Below are positions 8,532-16,168 of a stretch of DNA of 64,000 nucleotides, in pieces. Where the stretch lies: NCBI RefSeq assembly GCF_016919245.1, contig NZ_JAFEJA010000001.1:5729501-5793500 (forward strand). Reading direction: 5' to 3'. The stretch comes from Streptomyces zhihengii. Lineage in GTDB: Bacteria > Actinomycetota > Actinomycetes > Streptomycetales > Streptomycetaceae. Position 1 is the first letter of the stretch, and every line of letters begins with the position of its first letter. The translations under genes were made by a program, and so were the position numbers. The notes beneath the pieces were generated by a model that had not been told where the DNA came from, searched no databases, and was given only the letters and a program-made list of their open reading frames with translations.

Positions 8532-8777
8532 ATGAGCGAGAAGATCGCACGACAAGCCGTCGACAAGGCCAAGGCGGACGGGGTGCTCACCACCCGCCAG
8601 GTGGCCGAGGAATACGGCTTTGCTCCGCAGACCCTCGCGAACTGGCGCTGGAAGGGCGAGGGGCCCAGCTTCATTCGCATCGGAAACGGAGTCGGTGCGC
8701 AGGTTCGCTACCGCCGCAGCGCCGTCGAAACCTGGCTCGACAAGCACACCGTGCAGACCGGGGGCGCCGCCGCATGA
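8532..8777 (+). CDS. xis: Excisionase / MerR-type helix-turn-helix protein
   Basis: An 81-residue protein with the compact winged helix used by phage and plasmid excisionases: LTTRQVAEEYGFAPQTLANWRWKGEGPSFIRIG...VRYRRSAVETWLD. The pattern T-x-E/Q-VAE-x-x-G, then a wing ending VRYRR-x-x-VE-WL, is diagnostic of the HTH_17/Xis family. GGGAGGGG lies 7-10 bp before the ATG. It starts the rightward AICE operon, and its stop overlaps the next start (ATGA at 8774). Its likely role is to bend att DNA and direct Int towards excision. Confidence 0.88.
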   Translation: MSEKIARQAVDKAKADGVLTTRQVAEEYGFAPQTLANWRWKGEGPSFIRIGNGVGAQVRYRRSAVETWLDKHTVQTGGAAA

Positions 8778-9082
8778 GCGCAAGAAAAATCCCCCCGGCG
8801 GCGGGCAACCACCAGGGGGCTGAAGACCAGCGGGCGAGCGGGTCGGCTACCACCGTAGCGCGTGCCTCTGTCATCGCGTACTGCCGCGCCTTCCCCGCCC
8901 GCGGCTGCTTCGGCCGGTTCTGGGTTCTCGTCATCGACAGCTGCCCCTACTGCCGGCGCACCCACCGCCACGGCGGCGGCGACGCCCTGCGCCCCTCATA
9001 CGGACACCGCTCCGCGCACTGCGGCAGCACCAGCCCCCACCGCGGGTACTGGCTGGAGCCCATCACCGAGGAGGCAGCGTGA
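8774..9082 (+). CDS. Small Cys/His-rich AICE protein
   Basis: 102 residues, not recognised as a named family. The middle has a possible metal site (CPYCRRTHRHGG) followed by H and C residues (GHRSAHCGS), suggesting a zinc ribbon. The start overlaps the xis stop and the stop overlaps the replication gene start (GTGA at 9079), so it is embedded in a tightly coupled operon. Small zinc-ribbon proteins before the replication gene are frequent in AICEs; the role is unknown. Confidence 0.65.
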   Translation: MSARKIPPAAGNHQGAEDQRASGSATTVARASVIAYCRAFPARGCFGRFWVLVIDSCPYCRRTHRHGGGDALRPSYGHRSAHCGSTSPHRGYWLEPITEEAA

Positions 9083-11421
9083 GCGCGTTCAGCCGCGTCA
9101 CCGACGCACTCCAGGCACACGGCAGCCGGGGCCGCGGTACGGCCTGGCAGTGCGTCGCCCACGAAGACCGCTCCCCGTCCCTGTCCGTGACGAACGGCAA
9201 CAAGGGCGTGGTCATCAACTGCCACGCCGGATGCCCCACCGAAGACGTGGTATCCACCCTCGGCCTCACCATGGCCGACCTGTTCGATGAACCCCTGGAG
9301 AAGCACGTGCGGCCGCAGGTCGTTGCCGAGTACCCGTACGTCGACGAGCACGGCGAGGTGCTCCTCACCGTGAAGCGCCTGGAGCCCGGATACGACGGCG
9401 AACGAAAGACGTTCCGGCAGTACCGGCCCGACGGCACCGCGGGCGTCAAGGGCATCCGCCGCGTCCTCTACCGGCTCCCCGAGGTGATCCGTGAGGCGCA
9501 GGCCGGCGGAACCATCCTCGTCGTCGAAGGCGAGAAGGACGTCGACAACCTTGCGGCGATCGGCGCCGTGGCCACGTGCAACATCGGTGGTGCCGGGAAG
9601 TGGGCCGACGAGTACACCCAGTTCCTCCGCGGCGCTGCCGAGGTGGTCGTCATCTCCGATCGCGACGAGCCCGGGTACAAGCACTCGGCCGCTGTTGCCA
9701 CCTCCATCCACCGCGCGGGCATCCCCGTCCGCGTCCTCGAACCTGCCCGCGGCAAGGACGTCTCCGACCACCTCGCGGCCGATCTCGGCTTCGACGCGCT
9801 GGTGCCCGTGGATCGCACCGCCCCCCCGAAAAACGATTCCACCAATTCCAGCGAACCCCCGGAACGGCGCGTTCCGCCCTCTACTGGAATTACTGGAATG
9901 GAAAACGAGGGGGGCGGTGCATCCTGGGAGCCCCCCATCCCGGTGCCCACCTACCAACTCCCCCCGTTCCCCACGGACGCGCTCGGTGCCCCGCTCGCCG
10001 CATGGGTGCGCGCCCAGTCCGAATCCCTGAACGTGTCCGAGGACCTCGTGGCGTTCTCCGCGCTTGGCACGGTGTCCACCGCGCTCGGCGGTCGCCGCCG
10101 CATCCATGTCAAGGACGGGTGGGAAGACGAGAACGTCTGCCTCTACCTCCTCGGCCTGGCCGGATCCTCCGCACGCAAGACACCCGCCCTCGATGCCGCG
10201 TCCGCCGCCCTGCGCGAGCAGACCGCGCTGCTGCGCGAGGACCGCCGCGCCGAAGTCGACGAGAACGACCAGAAGATCCGGATCGCCGAAGCGGAGATGG
10301 CCACAGCCGAACGCCTCGCCGCGTCAGGCAAGGGCAGCCCCGAGGACGCCCGGGCCGTCCTCGACACCCTGCGAGACCTACGGGACAAGCCCGGCCTGCC
10401 CAAAACCCTCGTCGGTGACGTCACCCTCGAAGCGCTCGGCAAGCTCATGGGTGAGAACGGCGGCCGCATGGGCCTCCTCGAATCCGAAGCCGGGTTCTTC
10501 AAGGCCTGCGCCGGCCTGTACGGCAACGGGCGCGCAGACATCACACTCGTCCTCAAGGCCTACTCCGGGACCGGCCACGACATCGAGCGCATCATGCGTG
10601 GCAGCACATGGATGCCGCACACCGCGCTGAGCATCGCCCTAATCGTGCAGCCCGGTGTTGTCGAGCAGATGGAGAAGGACAACCCCGAGTTCAAGTCCAG
10701 CGGCTTCCTGAACCGCTTCCTGTACTCACTGCCCGCCCCGATGCCGCCCGGGAGCTTCGACACCCCGACCGTGCCCGCGGCGGTCCGCGACGACTACAAC
10801 CAGCGCATCGGCGCCCTGTTCCAGAAGGTGTGGACAGCCGAGAACATCACGACGGTCCACCTCACCCACGACGCCCGGAAACGGTTCGCGGACTTCTACA
10901 ACGAGATTGAGCAGCGGAAAGCCGAGAACGGCGACCTTCACGACCTGGCCGAGTGGGCAGGGAAGCTGTGCGGCCAGATCCTGCGCGTCGCCGCATGCCT
11001 CACCCTCTTCGACGACCACGGGGCCACCGAGATCAACGAGGAAGGCATGGGGCGCGCGCTCAGCCTCGCCCCGTACCTGATCACTCACGCCCGGGCCGCG
11101 TTCGCCCTCATGTCCCGCGACGGCGACGGCGGCCGCAAGCTGCTCCGCGACATCCTCGACCGACTCCGCGACCTTGCCGACACCGAAGGCACCGTCACCC
11201 TGCGAAAGGTCCGCGAGTCCTTCAAGGGCCGCTTGGCCACCGGCGGCGGAAACGTTGACGCCGAAGCCGTCCAAGAGGCGATGGAGCAACTCGAAGACCT
11301 TGGGTGGGTCGCCGAAATCCTCGCCCCGCCACGGAAGCCCGGACAGCGCGGCGCCCGACCGTCCCCGAAGTACGACATCCACCCGCTGATCCTTAACCCG
11401 CCCTCGAAGGAGACCCCGTGA
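9079..11421 (+). CDS. AICE replication protein: zinc-ribbon, TOPRIM and DUF3987 domains
   Basis: 780 residues. The N-terminus has a CHC2-like zinc ribbon (Cys25, His28, Cys48, Cys52). A TOPRIM domain follows at about 143-215, with catalytic Glu150 (VVEGEKD) and the Asp pair in SDRDEP (Asp194, Asp196). A Pro/Ser/Thr linker at about 250-280 leads into a C-terminal DUF3987 domain with a degenerate Walker A (GLAGSSARKTPAL, about residues 358-370), including a coiled segment. The combination resembles a primase-helicase and should initiate or support replication of the excised element. It is coupled to genes on both sides. Confidence 0.85.
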   Translation: MSAFSRVTDALQAHGSRGRGTAWQCVAHEDRSPSLSVTNGNKGVVINCHAGCPTEDVVSTLGLTMADLFDEPLEKHVRPQVVAEYPYVDEHGEVLLTVKRLEPGYDGERKTFRQYRPDGTAGVKGIRRVLYRLPEVIREAQAGGTILVVEGEKDVDNLAAIGAVATCNIGGAGKWADEYTQFLRGAAEVVVISDRDEPGYKHSAAVATSIHRAGIPVRVLEPARGKDVSDHLAADLGFDALVPVDRTAPPKNDSTNSSEPPERRVPPSTGITGMENEGGGASWEPPIPVPTYQLPPFPTDALGAPLAAWVRAQSESLNVSEDLVAFSALGTVSTALGGRRRIHVKDGWEDENVCLYLLGLAGSSARKTPALDAASAALREQTALLREDRRAEVDENDQKIRIAEAEMATAERLAASGKGSPEDARAVLDTLRDLRDKPGLPKTLVGDVTLEALGKLMGENGGRMGLLESEAGFFKACAGLYGNGRADITLVLKAYSGTGHDIERIMRGSTWMPHTALSIALIVQPGVVEQMEKDNPEFKSSGFLNRFLYSLPAPMPPGSFDTPTVPAAVRDDYNQRIGALFQKVWTAENITTVHLTHDARKRFADFYNEIEQRKAENGDLHDLAEWAGKLCGQILRVAACLTLFDDHGATEINEEGMGRALSLAPYLITHARAAFALMSRDGDGGRKLLRDILDRLRDLADTEGTVTLRKVRESFKGRLATGGGNVDAEAVQEAMEQLEDLGWVAEILAPPRKPGQRGARPSPKYDIHPLILNPPSKETP

Positions 11422-11744
11422 ACGTCGACGACGTCGTCCAGGAGCGCATCGAAGCGGCCCGTATCCGCATCGCCGCGGCCAAGCGCCGGCGCGAGGAACT
11501 GGGCGCGGCCCGCCGCCGCGGCCTGGTCGCCCGCCACGCCGCCAAGCTCCGCAACCTCGACGCAGCCGACCGGCGCCGCGCCGCCGCGAATTCCGTCGCG
11601 ATTCCCGACGGAACCCCTGCCGGTTCCATCCGCCAGACGGACGCAACCCCCGGCCCCGGCCCCGTCACCGCCGCCGGCCTCGCCGCCGTACAAGCCCAGC
11701 TCGAACGCATCGCGGACCGCCTCGACACCGAGGAGACCCCGTGA
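11418..11744 (+). CDS. Small Arg/Ala-rich AICE protein
   Basis: 108 residues starting at GTG 11418, which overlaps the preceding stop. The first half is strongly basic and helical (ARIRIAAAKRRREELGAARRRG), suggesting a nucleic-acid-associated coil. The C-terminal AVQAQLERIADRLD is another short coil. No family is recognised. It sits between the replication gene and a zinc-ribbon gene with GTGA overlaps on both sides. Confidence 0.6.
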   Translation: MNVDDVVQERIEAARIRIAAAKRRREELGAARRRGLVARHAAKLRNLDAADRRRAAANSVAIPDGTPAGSIRQTDATPGPGPVTAAGLAAVQAQLERIADRLDTEETP

Positions 11745-11926
11745 AGCTGACCGCCCCGCAGCACCGCCTCCACTGCCCTGCCTGCCGCACCATCCGGCCC
11801 GTCCGGGAAGTCGGCAACACCCGGATCGGCAACCGCTGGCACACCCTCGTCCAGTGCGTCGACAAGGCGTGCGAACTCATCTGGGCCATCCGCGGCCTGG
11901 CCACGACCCGTGACCGCGCCGCCTGA
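11741..11926 (+). CDS. Small zinc-ribbon protein (Ogr/Delta-like)
   Basis: 61 residues with CPAC near the N-terminus and C-x4-C (CVDKAC) about 25 residues later, separated by RIGNRWHTLVQ. The spacing is reminiscent of Ogr/Delta-like zinc activators of phage P2 and P4 (C-x2-C...C-x4-C), an inference from pattern only. It starts at GTG 11741 and overlaps both neighbours. It may be a transcription factor of the element. Confidence 0.6.
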   Translation: MKLTAPQHRLHCPACRTIRPVREVGNTRIGNRWHTLVQCVDKACELIWAIRGLATTRDRAA

Positions 11927-12314
11927 CCCCGGCACCGCCCGGTACCTCGGCCCGGACGGATCCGTCACCATCCCGGCCGGGGTCGCGAACGAAGTCCTCC
12001 GAGCCCTGATGCGCGACCTCACCACCCGCGTACGAGCCGACGGCGGGGAAGTCACCCCGGCCGTCCGGCAGGTGCTGTACGCCCTCCACGAAGCCTCACA
12101 GCAACCCGCCCCAAGTTCCGTCCCCGGAACCACCGTTGCCACCCCTGCCACAGTCGAACTAACCGCGTACGAAGCAAGCATCGCCCTGGGATGCAGCCCC
12201 GAGTACGTGCGCCGCCTCGCCCGTTCCGGCCGCGTCCTCGCACGACGCGCCGGAACGGCCTGGCTCATCAACCCACAGTCACTCGACACGTACAGAAAAG
12301 GCAGGGCCACATGA
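11910..12314 (+). CDS. Helix-turn-helix protein, possibly second excisionase-like regulator
   Basis: 134 residues. The C-terminal 45 residues form a MerR/HTH_17-type helix-turn-helix: LTAYEASIALGCSPEYVRRLARSGRVLARRAGTAWLINPQSL, followed by DTYRKG. The N-terminal part is hydrophilic and helical. The start GTG at 11910 overlaps the preceding gene by 17 bp. It is probably a DNA-binding regulator within the AICE operon; whether it binds att or promoters is unknown. Confidence 0.7.
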   Translation: MTAPPDPGTARYLGPDGSVTIPAGVANEVLRALMRDLTTRVRADGGEVTPAVRQVLYALHEASQQPAPSSVPGTTVATPATVELTAYEASIALGCSPEYVRRLARSGRVLARRAGTAWLINPQSLDTYRKGRAT

Positions 12315-12994
12315 CCGACCCCACCGCCGCCACCCGAGCCCAAGCCGACGCCACCGTCACCACCGCCGTACAGGAAGCCGACGAAGCTGCTGGCCTCGCC
12401 GCAGCCCTCGAAGAGCGCGTCCGCAACGGTGACGACAGCATCACCCCCGAACAGATCGCATCCGCCCGCGAGCTCGGCCACTTCGCCCAGCTCCGAGCCG
12501 ACGCCACCCGACGCAAAGCCGAAGACGCCAAGCGCACCGCCCGCCTCGCCGCGCTCGCCGAACTCCGCGCGGACATCGACGCGTACACCGAGACCACCGA
12601 CACCGACCAGCTCGTTGACAACATCTTCGGCGCGCTCCTCGCCTACACCCGCCACTTCGACGCCCACAACGCCCGCGTCGCCCAGTGGCGCGCCCGCATG
12701 ACCGAACTCGACGTGCCCAAGGTCCAGAGCCTCGACCAGCTCCACGCCGACCATGGACACCTCGGACTCAACGGCCGCGACCTCTACGCCAACAACACCG
12801 TGTACACCCCCGTGGACTACAAGCAGCAGATGGCCTACGACCTCGAACAGCTTGAGACTGCCATCCGCCACACCATGGCCTTCCCCGCTGGCCCCCGCCA
12901 GAAGACAGCCCGTGCCACCGCGCAGGCGTGTATCGACAAGGTCAAGGCAGCAGCCCGCAGAGGCGCACGCGTCCGGAAGGGACAGAGCGCATGA
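12311..12994 (+). CDS. Ala-rich helical AICE protein
   Basis: 227 residues, ATGA overlap at both ends. The N-terminal 110 residues are strongly helical and charged (AAGLAAALEERVRNGDD, RRKAEDAKRTARLAALAEL), predicted coiled coil. The C-terminal half holds scattered aromatic residues and a basic tail (AARRGARVRKGQ). Not recognised. The composition suits a scaffold-like or DNA-associated accessory protein; nothing more specific can be supported. Confidence 0.6.
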   Translation: MTDPTAATRAQADATVTTAVQEADEAAGLAAALEERVRNGDDSITPEQIASARELGHFAQLRADATRRKAEDAKRTARLAALAELRADIDAYTETTDTDQLVDNIFGALLAYTRHFDAHNARVAQWRARMTELDVPKVQSLDQLHADHGHLGLNGRDLYANNTVYTPVDYKQQMAYDLEQLETAIRHTMAFPAGPRQKTARATAQACIDKVKAAARRGARVRKGQSA

Positions 12995-13242
12995 CCTACC
13001 CCCCCACCTGGTCCTACCCCCCAGACCAGCTCACCCGCGCCGACCTCAAAACTCTCAAGCCCAAGGAGTACGAGCAGGCGCGCGAGGCAGGACGCCTCGA
13101 CCAACTCACTGGCGCACCGCCTCGACCGCCGGCCGAAGGTCAACTCACCCGCGCCGACATCGCCCACATGACACCGCACCAGATCGACGCCGCCCGCCAA
13201 GCAGGCCAGTTCGACCAGATCATGAACGGCGACGCAGCCTGA
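12991..13242 (+). CDS. Small protein with duplicated LTRAD...AGxxDQ motif
   Basis: 83 residues containing two copies of one short helical unit: LTRADLKTLKPKEYEQAREAG then RLDQL (about residues 13-37), and LTRADIAHMTPHQIDAARQAG then QFDQI (about 52-76). The unit (T-x-A-D-x-x-x-M/L-x-P-x-x-x-x-x-A-R-x-A-G-x-x-D-x-L/I) resembles short motifs in many actinophage and AICE small proteins of unknown role. Coupled through ATGA and TGATG overlaps between the Ala-rich protein and the HNH nuclease. The two copies suggest a binding module. Confidence 0.65.
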   Translation: MTYPPTWSYPPDQLTRADLKTLKPKEYEQAREAGRLDQLTGAPPRPPAEGQLTRADIAHMTPHQIDAARQAGQFDQIMNGDAA

Positions 13243-13598
13243 TGACCCGACGAGCAATGCAGGTGTGCCCGACAATCGGGTGCCCCACCCTCACCCCCGG
13301 TGGCAAGTGCCCCGCCTGTGCAACGCAGGCGAGGGCGGACCGACCCAAGCACAAGGACGCAGGACGCGGACGCGCATGGCGCAACGCCAGCATCGAGTAC
13401 CTGCGCGATCACCCGTACTGCGAATGCGAGGAGTGCGCGCCGCTCCTTCCCCTGCAGCGCGACCGAGCAACCGAGGTCGACCACATCGACGGCCTCGGAC
13501 CACTCGGACCACGCGGCTACGACCCGACGAACCTGCAGGCGATGAGCAAGCGGCATCACGCACGGAAGACAGCGCGCGAGACGTTCGGAACCGGGTGA
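13242..13598 (+). CDS. HNH endonuclease (phage type)
   Basis: 118 residues. The N-terminal zinc knuckles CPTIGC and CPAC are followed by a second Cys pair (CECEEC). The HNH core is EVDHIDGLGP, then DPTNLQAMSKRHHARKTARE, giving the expected H, N and H positions. Small HNH proteins of this form normally sit beside terminase genes in actinophages and are needed there for packaging-site cleavage. Here the next gene is a small-terminase-like protein, matching that arrangement. Confidence 0.85.
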   Translation: MTRRAMQVCPTIGCPTLTPGGKCPACATQARADRPKHKDAGRGRAWRNASIEYLRDHPYCECEECAPLLPLQRDRATEVDHIDGLGPLGPRGYDPTNLQAMSKRHHARKTARETFGTG

Positions 13599-13712
13599 CA
13601 CACCGTGACCCCCCACACGGGAGGGGCCTCGACCCCCTCGGGGGATTTCGACGCGGGGGAGAGCGCTGGGGAGTCGGCGTACCGATCAACCTCAACGGAA
13701 GGCGGTGGGGCT

Positions 13713-14102
13713 GTGCCTACACCACGGAATGTGACGAAGCCCAACAGTCGTGCTCACCGGCGGCCGCCGTCGGCGACGGCCCGGGCGGCGCTTGTCGACC
13801 TGCCCGGTTCGGGGTGCGCGCTGCCAGTCCCGGAGATCCCGGAGCGGCCGGGCGAGGTGGAGTGGACGCGGGCGGATGTGGCCCGGTGGGAGGAGCTGTG
13901 GCGGTCGCCGCAGGCGGTGATGTGGGACGACACGGTGCGGGGCACGGTGGCGCTGCTGCTGGTGTACGAGTCGGCGATCCTTGCCGGGTCGGCGTCGGCG
14001 TGGATGGCGCAGGAGGCCCGGTATGCGGGTGAGGCGCTGGGGTTGACGCCGAAGGCGCTGGCGGCGCTGGGCTGGCGGATCGTGGACGAGGCGCAGGAGT
14101 GA
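13713..14102 (+). CDS. Phage terminase small-subunit-like protein
   Basis: 129 residues from GTG 13713 (GGAAGGCGGTGGGG precedes it; a GTG at 13605 would add 36 low-complexity residues). The pattern W-x-x-LWRSPQAVMWDD, then a helical stretch, A-x-EARYAGEALGLTPKALAALGWRI resembles small-terminase proteins of actinophages, in which a WxxxW/L-SPxA motif is followed by an E-x-R...LG-x-TP...L-x-W-x-I helix pair. No large terminase follows. It is coupled to the 77-residue gene by GTGA. The assignment rests on remembered pattern only. Confidence 0.6.
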   Translation: MPTPRNVTKPNSRAHRRPPSATARAALVDLPGSGCALPVPEIPERPGEVEWTRADVARWEELWRSPQAVMWDDTVRGTVALLLVYESAILAGSASAWMAQEARYAGEALGLTPKALAALGWRIVDEAQE

Positions 14103-14332
14103 GCGCGCGGCGTGCGGCGAGGGCTGCTGCGGCTGCTCCGGTTCGGCCGGCAGCGGTGTCGTTCGACTGGCGTGATCCGCGGTACGGCATTGCGAAGTGG
14201 CCGCCGGGGCTGGGCAATCCGGTGTCGGTGGCGGTGGTCATGGTGGCGCGTCGTCGGGCGCGCGCGGCACGTAAGGCGTGGGAGCAGGCGACGGCGGAGG
14301 GTGAGGACGACGACGAGCCGATGGCCGCGTAG
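14099..14332 (+). CDS. Small basic hypothetical protein
   Basis: 77 residues, GTG start overlapping the preceding stop. A basic Ala/Arg N-terminus leads to DWRDPRYGIAKWPPGLGNPVSVAVVMVARRRARAARKAWE and an acidic tail (EGEDDDEPMAA). No family is recognised. It is the last gene of the coupled rightward operon that starts at xis. Confidence 0.5.
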   Translation: MSARRAARAAAAAPVRPAAVSFDWRDPRYGIAKWPPGLGNPVSVAVVMVARRRARAARKAWEQATAEGEDDDEPMAA

Positions 14333-14384
14333 CTGTAGCCGTAGGTGTCCCTGCCCGGTTCCTCACTGCGAGGGGCCGGGCACT

Positions 14385-14434
14385 GTTGCGCGCAACGGGC
14401 CATCTGCCGGGGCGTCGCTGCAATCTCGCGCAAC
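14385..14434 (+). promoter_or_regulatory. GCGCAA-type motifs upstream of the DUF6879 module
   Basis: The gap 14333-14499 contains a perfect 12-bp palindrome GTTGCGCGCAAC (14385-14396) and, 23 bp on, GCAATCTCGCGCAAC (14420-14434). A close variant of the second (GCAATCCCGCGCAATC) stands before the gene at 16169. Both copies are 40-80 bp before a start codon, so they may form promoter or operator sites for the XRE regulator encoded between them. This is inferred from recurrence. Confidence 0.4.
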
Positions 14435-14499
14435 TGCCGCCCGCGGCCCCGCAGGGCCCTGCATGCTGGTCGTCCCACTACCGGGAAGGGAGCGCCAGC

Positions 14500-14703
14500 A
14501 TGACGCTCAGGTTCATCGGCACCACGTCCGAGCACGGCAACTGCCCGACGCTGTACGAAGTCGAGGAGACCGGCGACATCGTCGTCCAGGGCGACCGCCT
14601 CACCGATCCCGAGGACCTTGCCCAGCTGCGTGACGTTGGCGAGCACGAGACGTTCGTCGTCATTCCCCGCGCGCTGCTCACCCGATTCGCCCCCAAGGAG
14701 TGA
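14500..14703 (+). CDS. Small conserved protein of an XRE/DUF6879 regulator module
   Basis: 67 residues: MTLRFIGTTSEHGNCPTLYE, then VEETGDIVVQGDRLTDPEDLAQL, then VGEHETFVVIPRALLTRF. It resembles a small streptomycete family found with XRE-DUF5753 regulators. A GGGAAGGGAG ribosome binding site lies about 6 bp before the ATG. Its stop overlaps the DUF6879 start. Such small partners may modulate the regulator; no biochemical role is established. Confidence 0.65.
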   Translation: MTLRFIGTTSEHGNCPTLYEVEETGDIVVQGDRLTDPEDLAQLRDVGEHETFVVIPRALLTRFAPKE

Positions 14704-15242
14704 CCGTGCCCCCGCTGATCCCCTTCGAGGAGATCACCCACCACTTCGCCGAGTTCCAGCACACCGCGTTCCGGCTGGAGACCCGCCGCGGCTACGCCAC
14801 CGACCGGGCCGGCGCCCGCTTTCAGGCGTTCGTGCGCGGCACGGCCCCGGCCCCGGAGCCGGGGCACGCGTGGAACGTGAACGTACGGGCCAAGGCCGAG
14901 CAGGGCGCACGGTTCTCCCGCGTCCGCATCGTTGACGACCCGCCCACGGACGGGCAGCGGTTCCTCATGGCCACGGCCGCGGGGAACGTGGAGGCGGGCG
15001 AGGACATCCGTGTCCTGCCCCGGGCCGACGCTGTACGGCTCGGCCTGCCCGACTTCGATCTGTGGCTGTTCGACTCCCGCACCCTGGTCCGCATGCACAT
15101 CGACGACACCGACACCACGATCGGTGTGGAGCTCATCGAGGACCCGGGCGAGGTGCTGGCCGCGTGCCGAGCCCGTGACGCCGCTCTGGCCGCTGCTCGG
15201 CCTTCTGTCGAGGTCTGGACGCGGGTACGTTCGTCCGTGTGA
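14700..15242 (+). CDS. DUF6879-like protein
   Basis: 180 residues. The order of features, FEEITHHFAEFQHTAFRLETRRGY, then a beta-rich core (ARFSRVRIVDDPPTDGQRFLM), then EDIRVLPRADAVRLGLPDFDLWLFDS and VELIEDPGEVLAACRARDAA, matches DUF6879, a family encoded beside XRE-DUF5753 regulators in actinobacteria. It probably acts with the downstream regulator. It is coupled to both neighbours by GTGA overlaps (14700 and 15239). Confidence 0.72.
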   Translation: MTVPPLIPFEEITHHFAEFQHTAFRLETRRGYATDRAGARFQAFVRGTAPAPEPGHAWNVNVRAKAEQGARFSRVRIVDDPPTDGQRFLMATAAGNVEAGEDIRVLPRADAVRLGLPDFDLWLFDSRTLVRMHIDDTDTTIGVELIEDPGEVLAACRARDAALAAARPSVEVWTRVRSSV

Positions 15243-16081
15243 GTACGGACTTCCAGAGCGGCCGTGAGGCCCTCGGCGCGCGGTTGACCGAGCTGCGCGC
15301 CGAGACCGGTCTCACCGGCAAGGAGTTTGCCGAGCGGCTCGGCTGGCAGCGCTCGAAGGTGTCCCGGCTTCAGAACGGCCGGCAGACCGCGACCCCTGAT
15401 GACCTCGAAGCGTGGGCCGAAGCCTCGGAGCGCCCTGACGCGTCCGCCGAGCTGCTCTCTCGGCTGCGCGGCCTGGAGTCCCAGCAGCGGCACTGGCGCC
15501 GCCAGCTGGCCGCGGGTCACGCCCCGGTGCAGGACCGGTACGTCGTTGAGTACCGGCGTACCGCGACGATGCGCGGCTACGAACCCACCGTTATCCCGGG
15601 CCTGTTCCAGACCCCGGACTACGCCCGTCACCTTCTGTTGCAGAACGCCGAACTGATGCGCTCCCCGCGGGATACGGACGCGGCCGTGCAGGCCCGCATG
15701 CGCCGGCAGGCGGTGCTGTACGAGGCGGGCAAGCTGTTCCGCGTCCTCATCTGGGAAGGCGCCCTTCACGCGTTCGTCGGCACCCGCGACGCGATGGCCG
15801 GCCAGCTGGACCGCCTCGTCGGTCTCATCGGCATGTCCACGGTGGAGCTCGGCATCGTTCCTCTCGGTGCCCCGATGGGCATCACTCCGAAGCACGGGTT
15901 CTGGATCTTCGACGAAGAACGGGTCATCGTCGAGACGATCAACACCGAGTTGCAGTACGACGCCGCAGACGACCTCGCCTTGTACGGCCGCGTGTGGGAC
16001 CAGCTGCACGCGGCCGCCGCGTTCGGACCGCAGGCGCATCGCCTCATTGCCCGCGCGCGAGGAGCGGTTGCAGCGGCCTGA
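15239..16081 (+). CDS. XRE regulator with DUF5753 domain
   Basis: 280 residues. The N-terminal helix-turn-helix is LGARLTELRAETGLTGKEFAERLGWQRSKVSRLQNGRQTATPDDL (about residues 11-55). The rest is the DUF5753 sensor-like domain, recognisable by YEPTVIPGLFQTPDYARHLL, RMRRQAVL, and the tail ERVIVETINTELQYDAADDLALYGRVWDQL. These regulators are very numerous in Streptomyces; the best known is WhiJ in developmental control. Here it lies within a mobile element and is coupled to DUF6879, so it may regulate the element. Confidence 0.9.
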   Translation: MSTDFQSGREALGARLTELRAETGLTGKEFAERLGWQRSKVSRLQNGRQTATPDDLEAWAEASERPDASAELLSRLRGLESQQRHWRRQLAAGHAPVQDRYVVEYRRTATMRGYEPTVIPGLFQTPDYARHLLLQNAELMRSPRDTDAAVQARMRRQAVLYEAGKLFRVLIWEGALHAFVGTRDAMAGQLDRLVGLIGMSTVELGIVPLGAPMGITPKHGFWIFDEERVIVETINTELQYDAADDLALYGRVWDQLHAAAAFGPQAHRLIARARGAVAAA

Positions 16082-16110
16082 GCAACCGCCTCCAACTCGC
16101 CTGCGGGCCC

Positions 16111-16130
16111 GCGCAATCCCGCGCAATCGC
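16111..16130 (+). promoter_or_regulatory. Tandem GCGCAATC motif upstream of the 16169 gene
   Basis: GCGCAATCCC and GCGCAATCGC stand in tandem 39-58 bp before the ATG at 16169, followed by a plausible -10 (TAGCTT). The block matches 14420-14434 upstream of the DUF6879 module at most positions. A shared promoter or operator is inferred. Confidence 0.4.
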
Positions 16131-16168
16131 CGCGCGGACCGGCAACCTCGGTCCCTAGCTTGCTGAGC

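Noticed and set aside
13605..13712. N-terminal extension of the small terminase from GTG 13605
   Set aside because: The extension is low-complexity (STSTEGGGA) and lacks the conserved pattern, and the GTG at 13713 has a better ribosome binding site.
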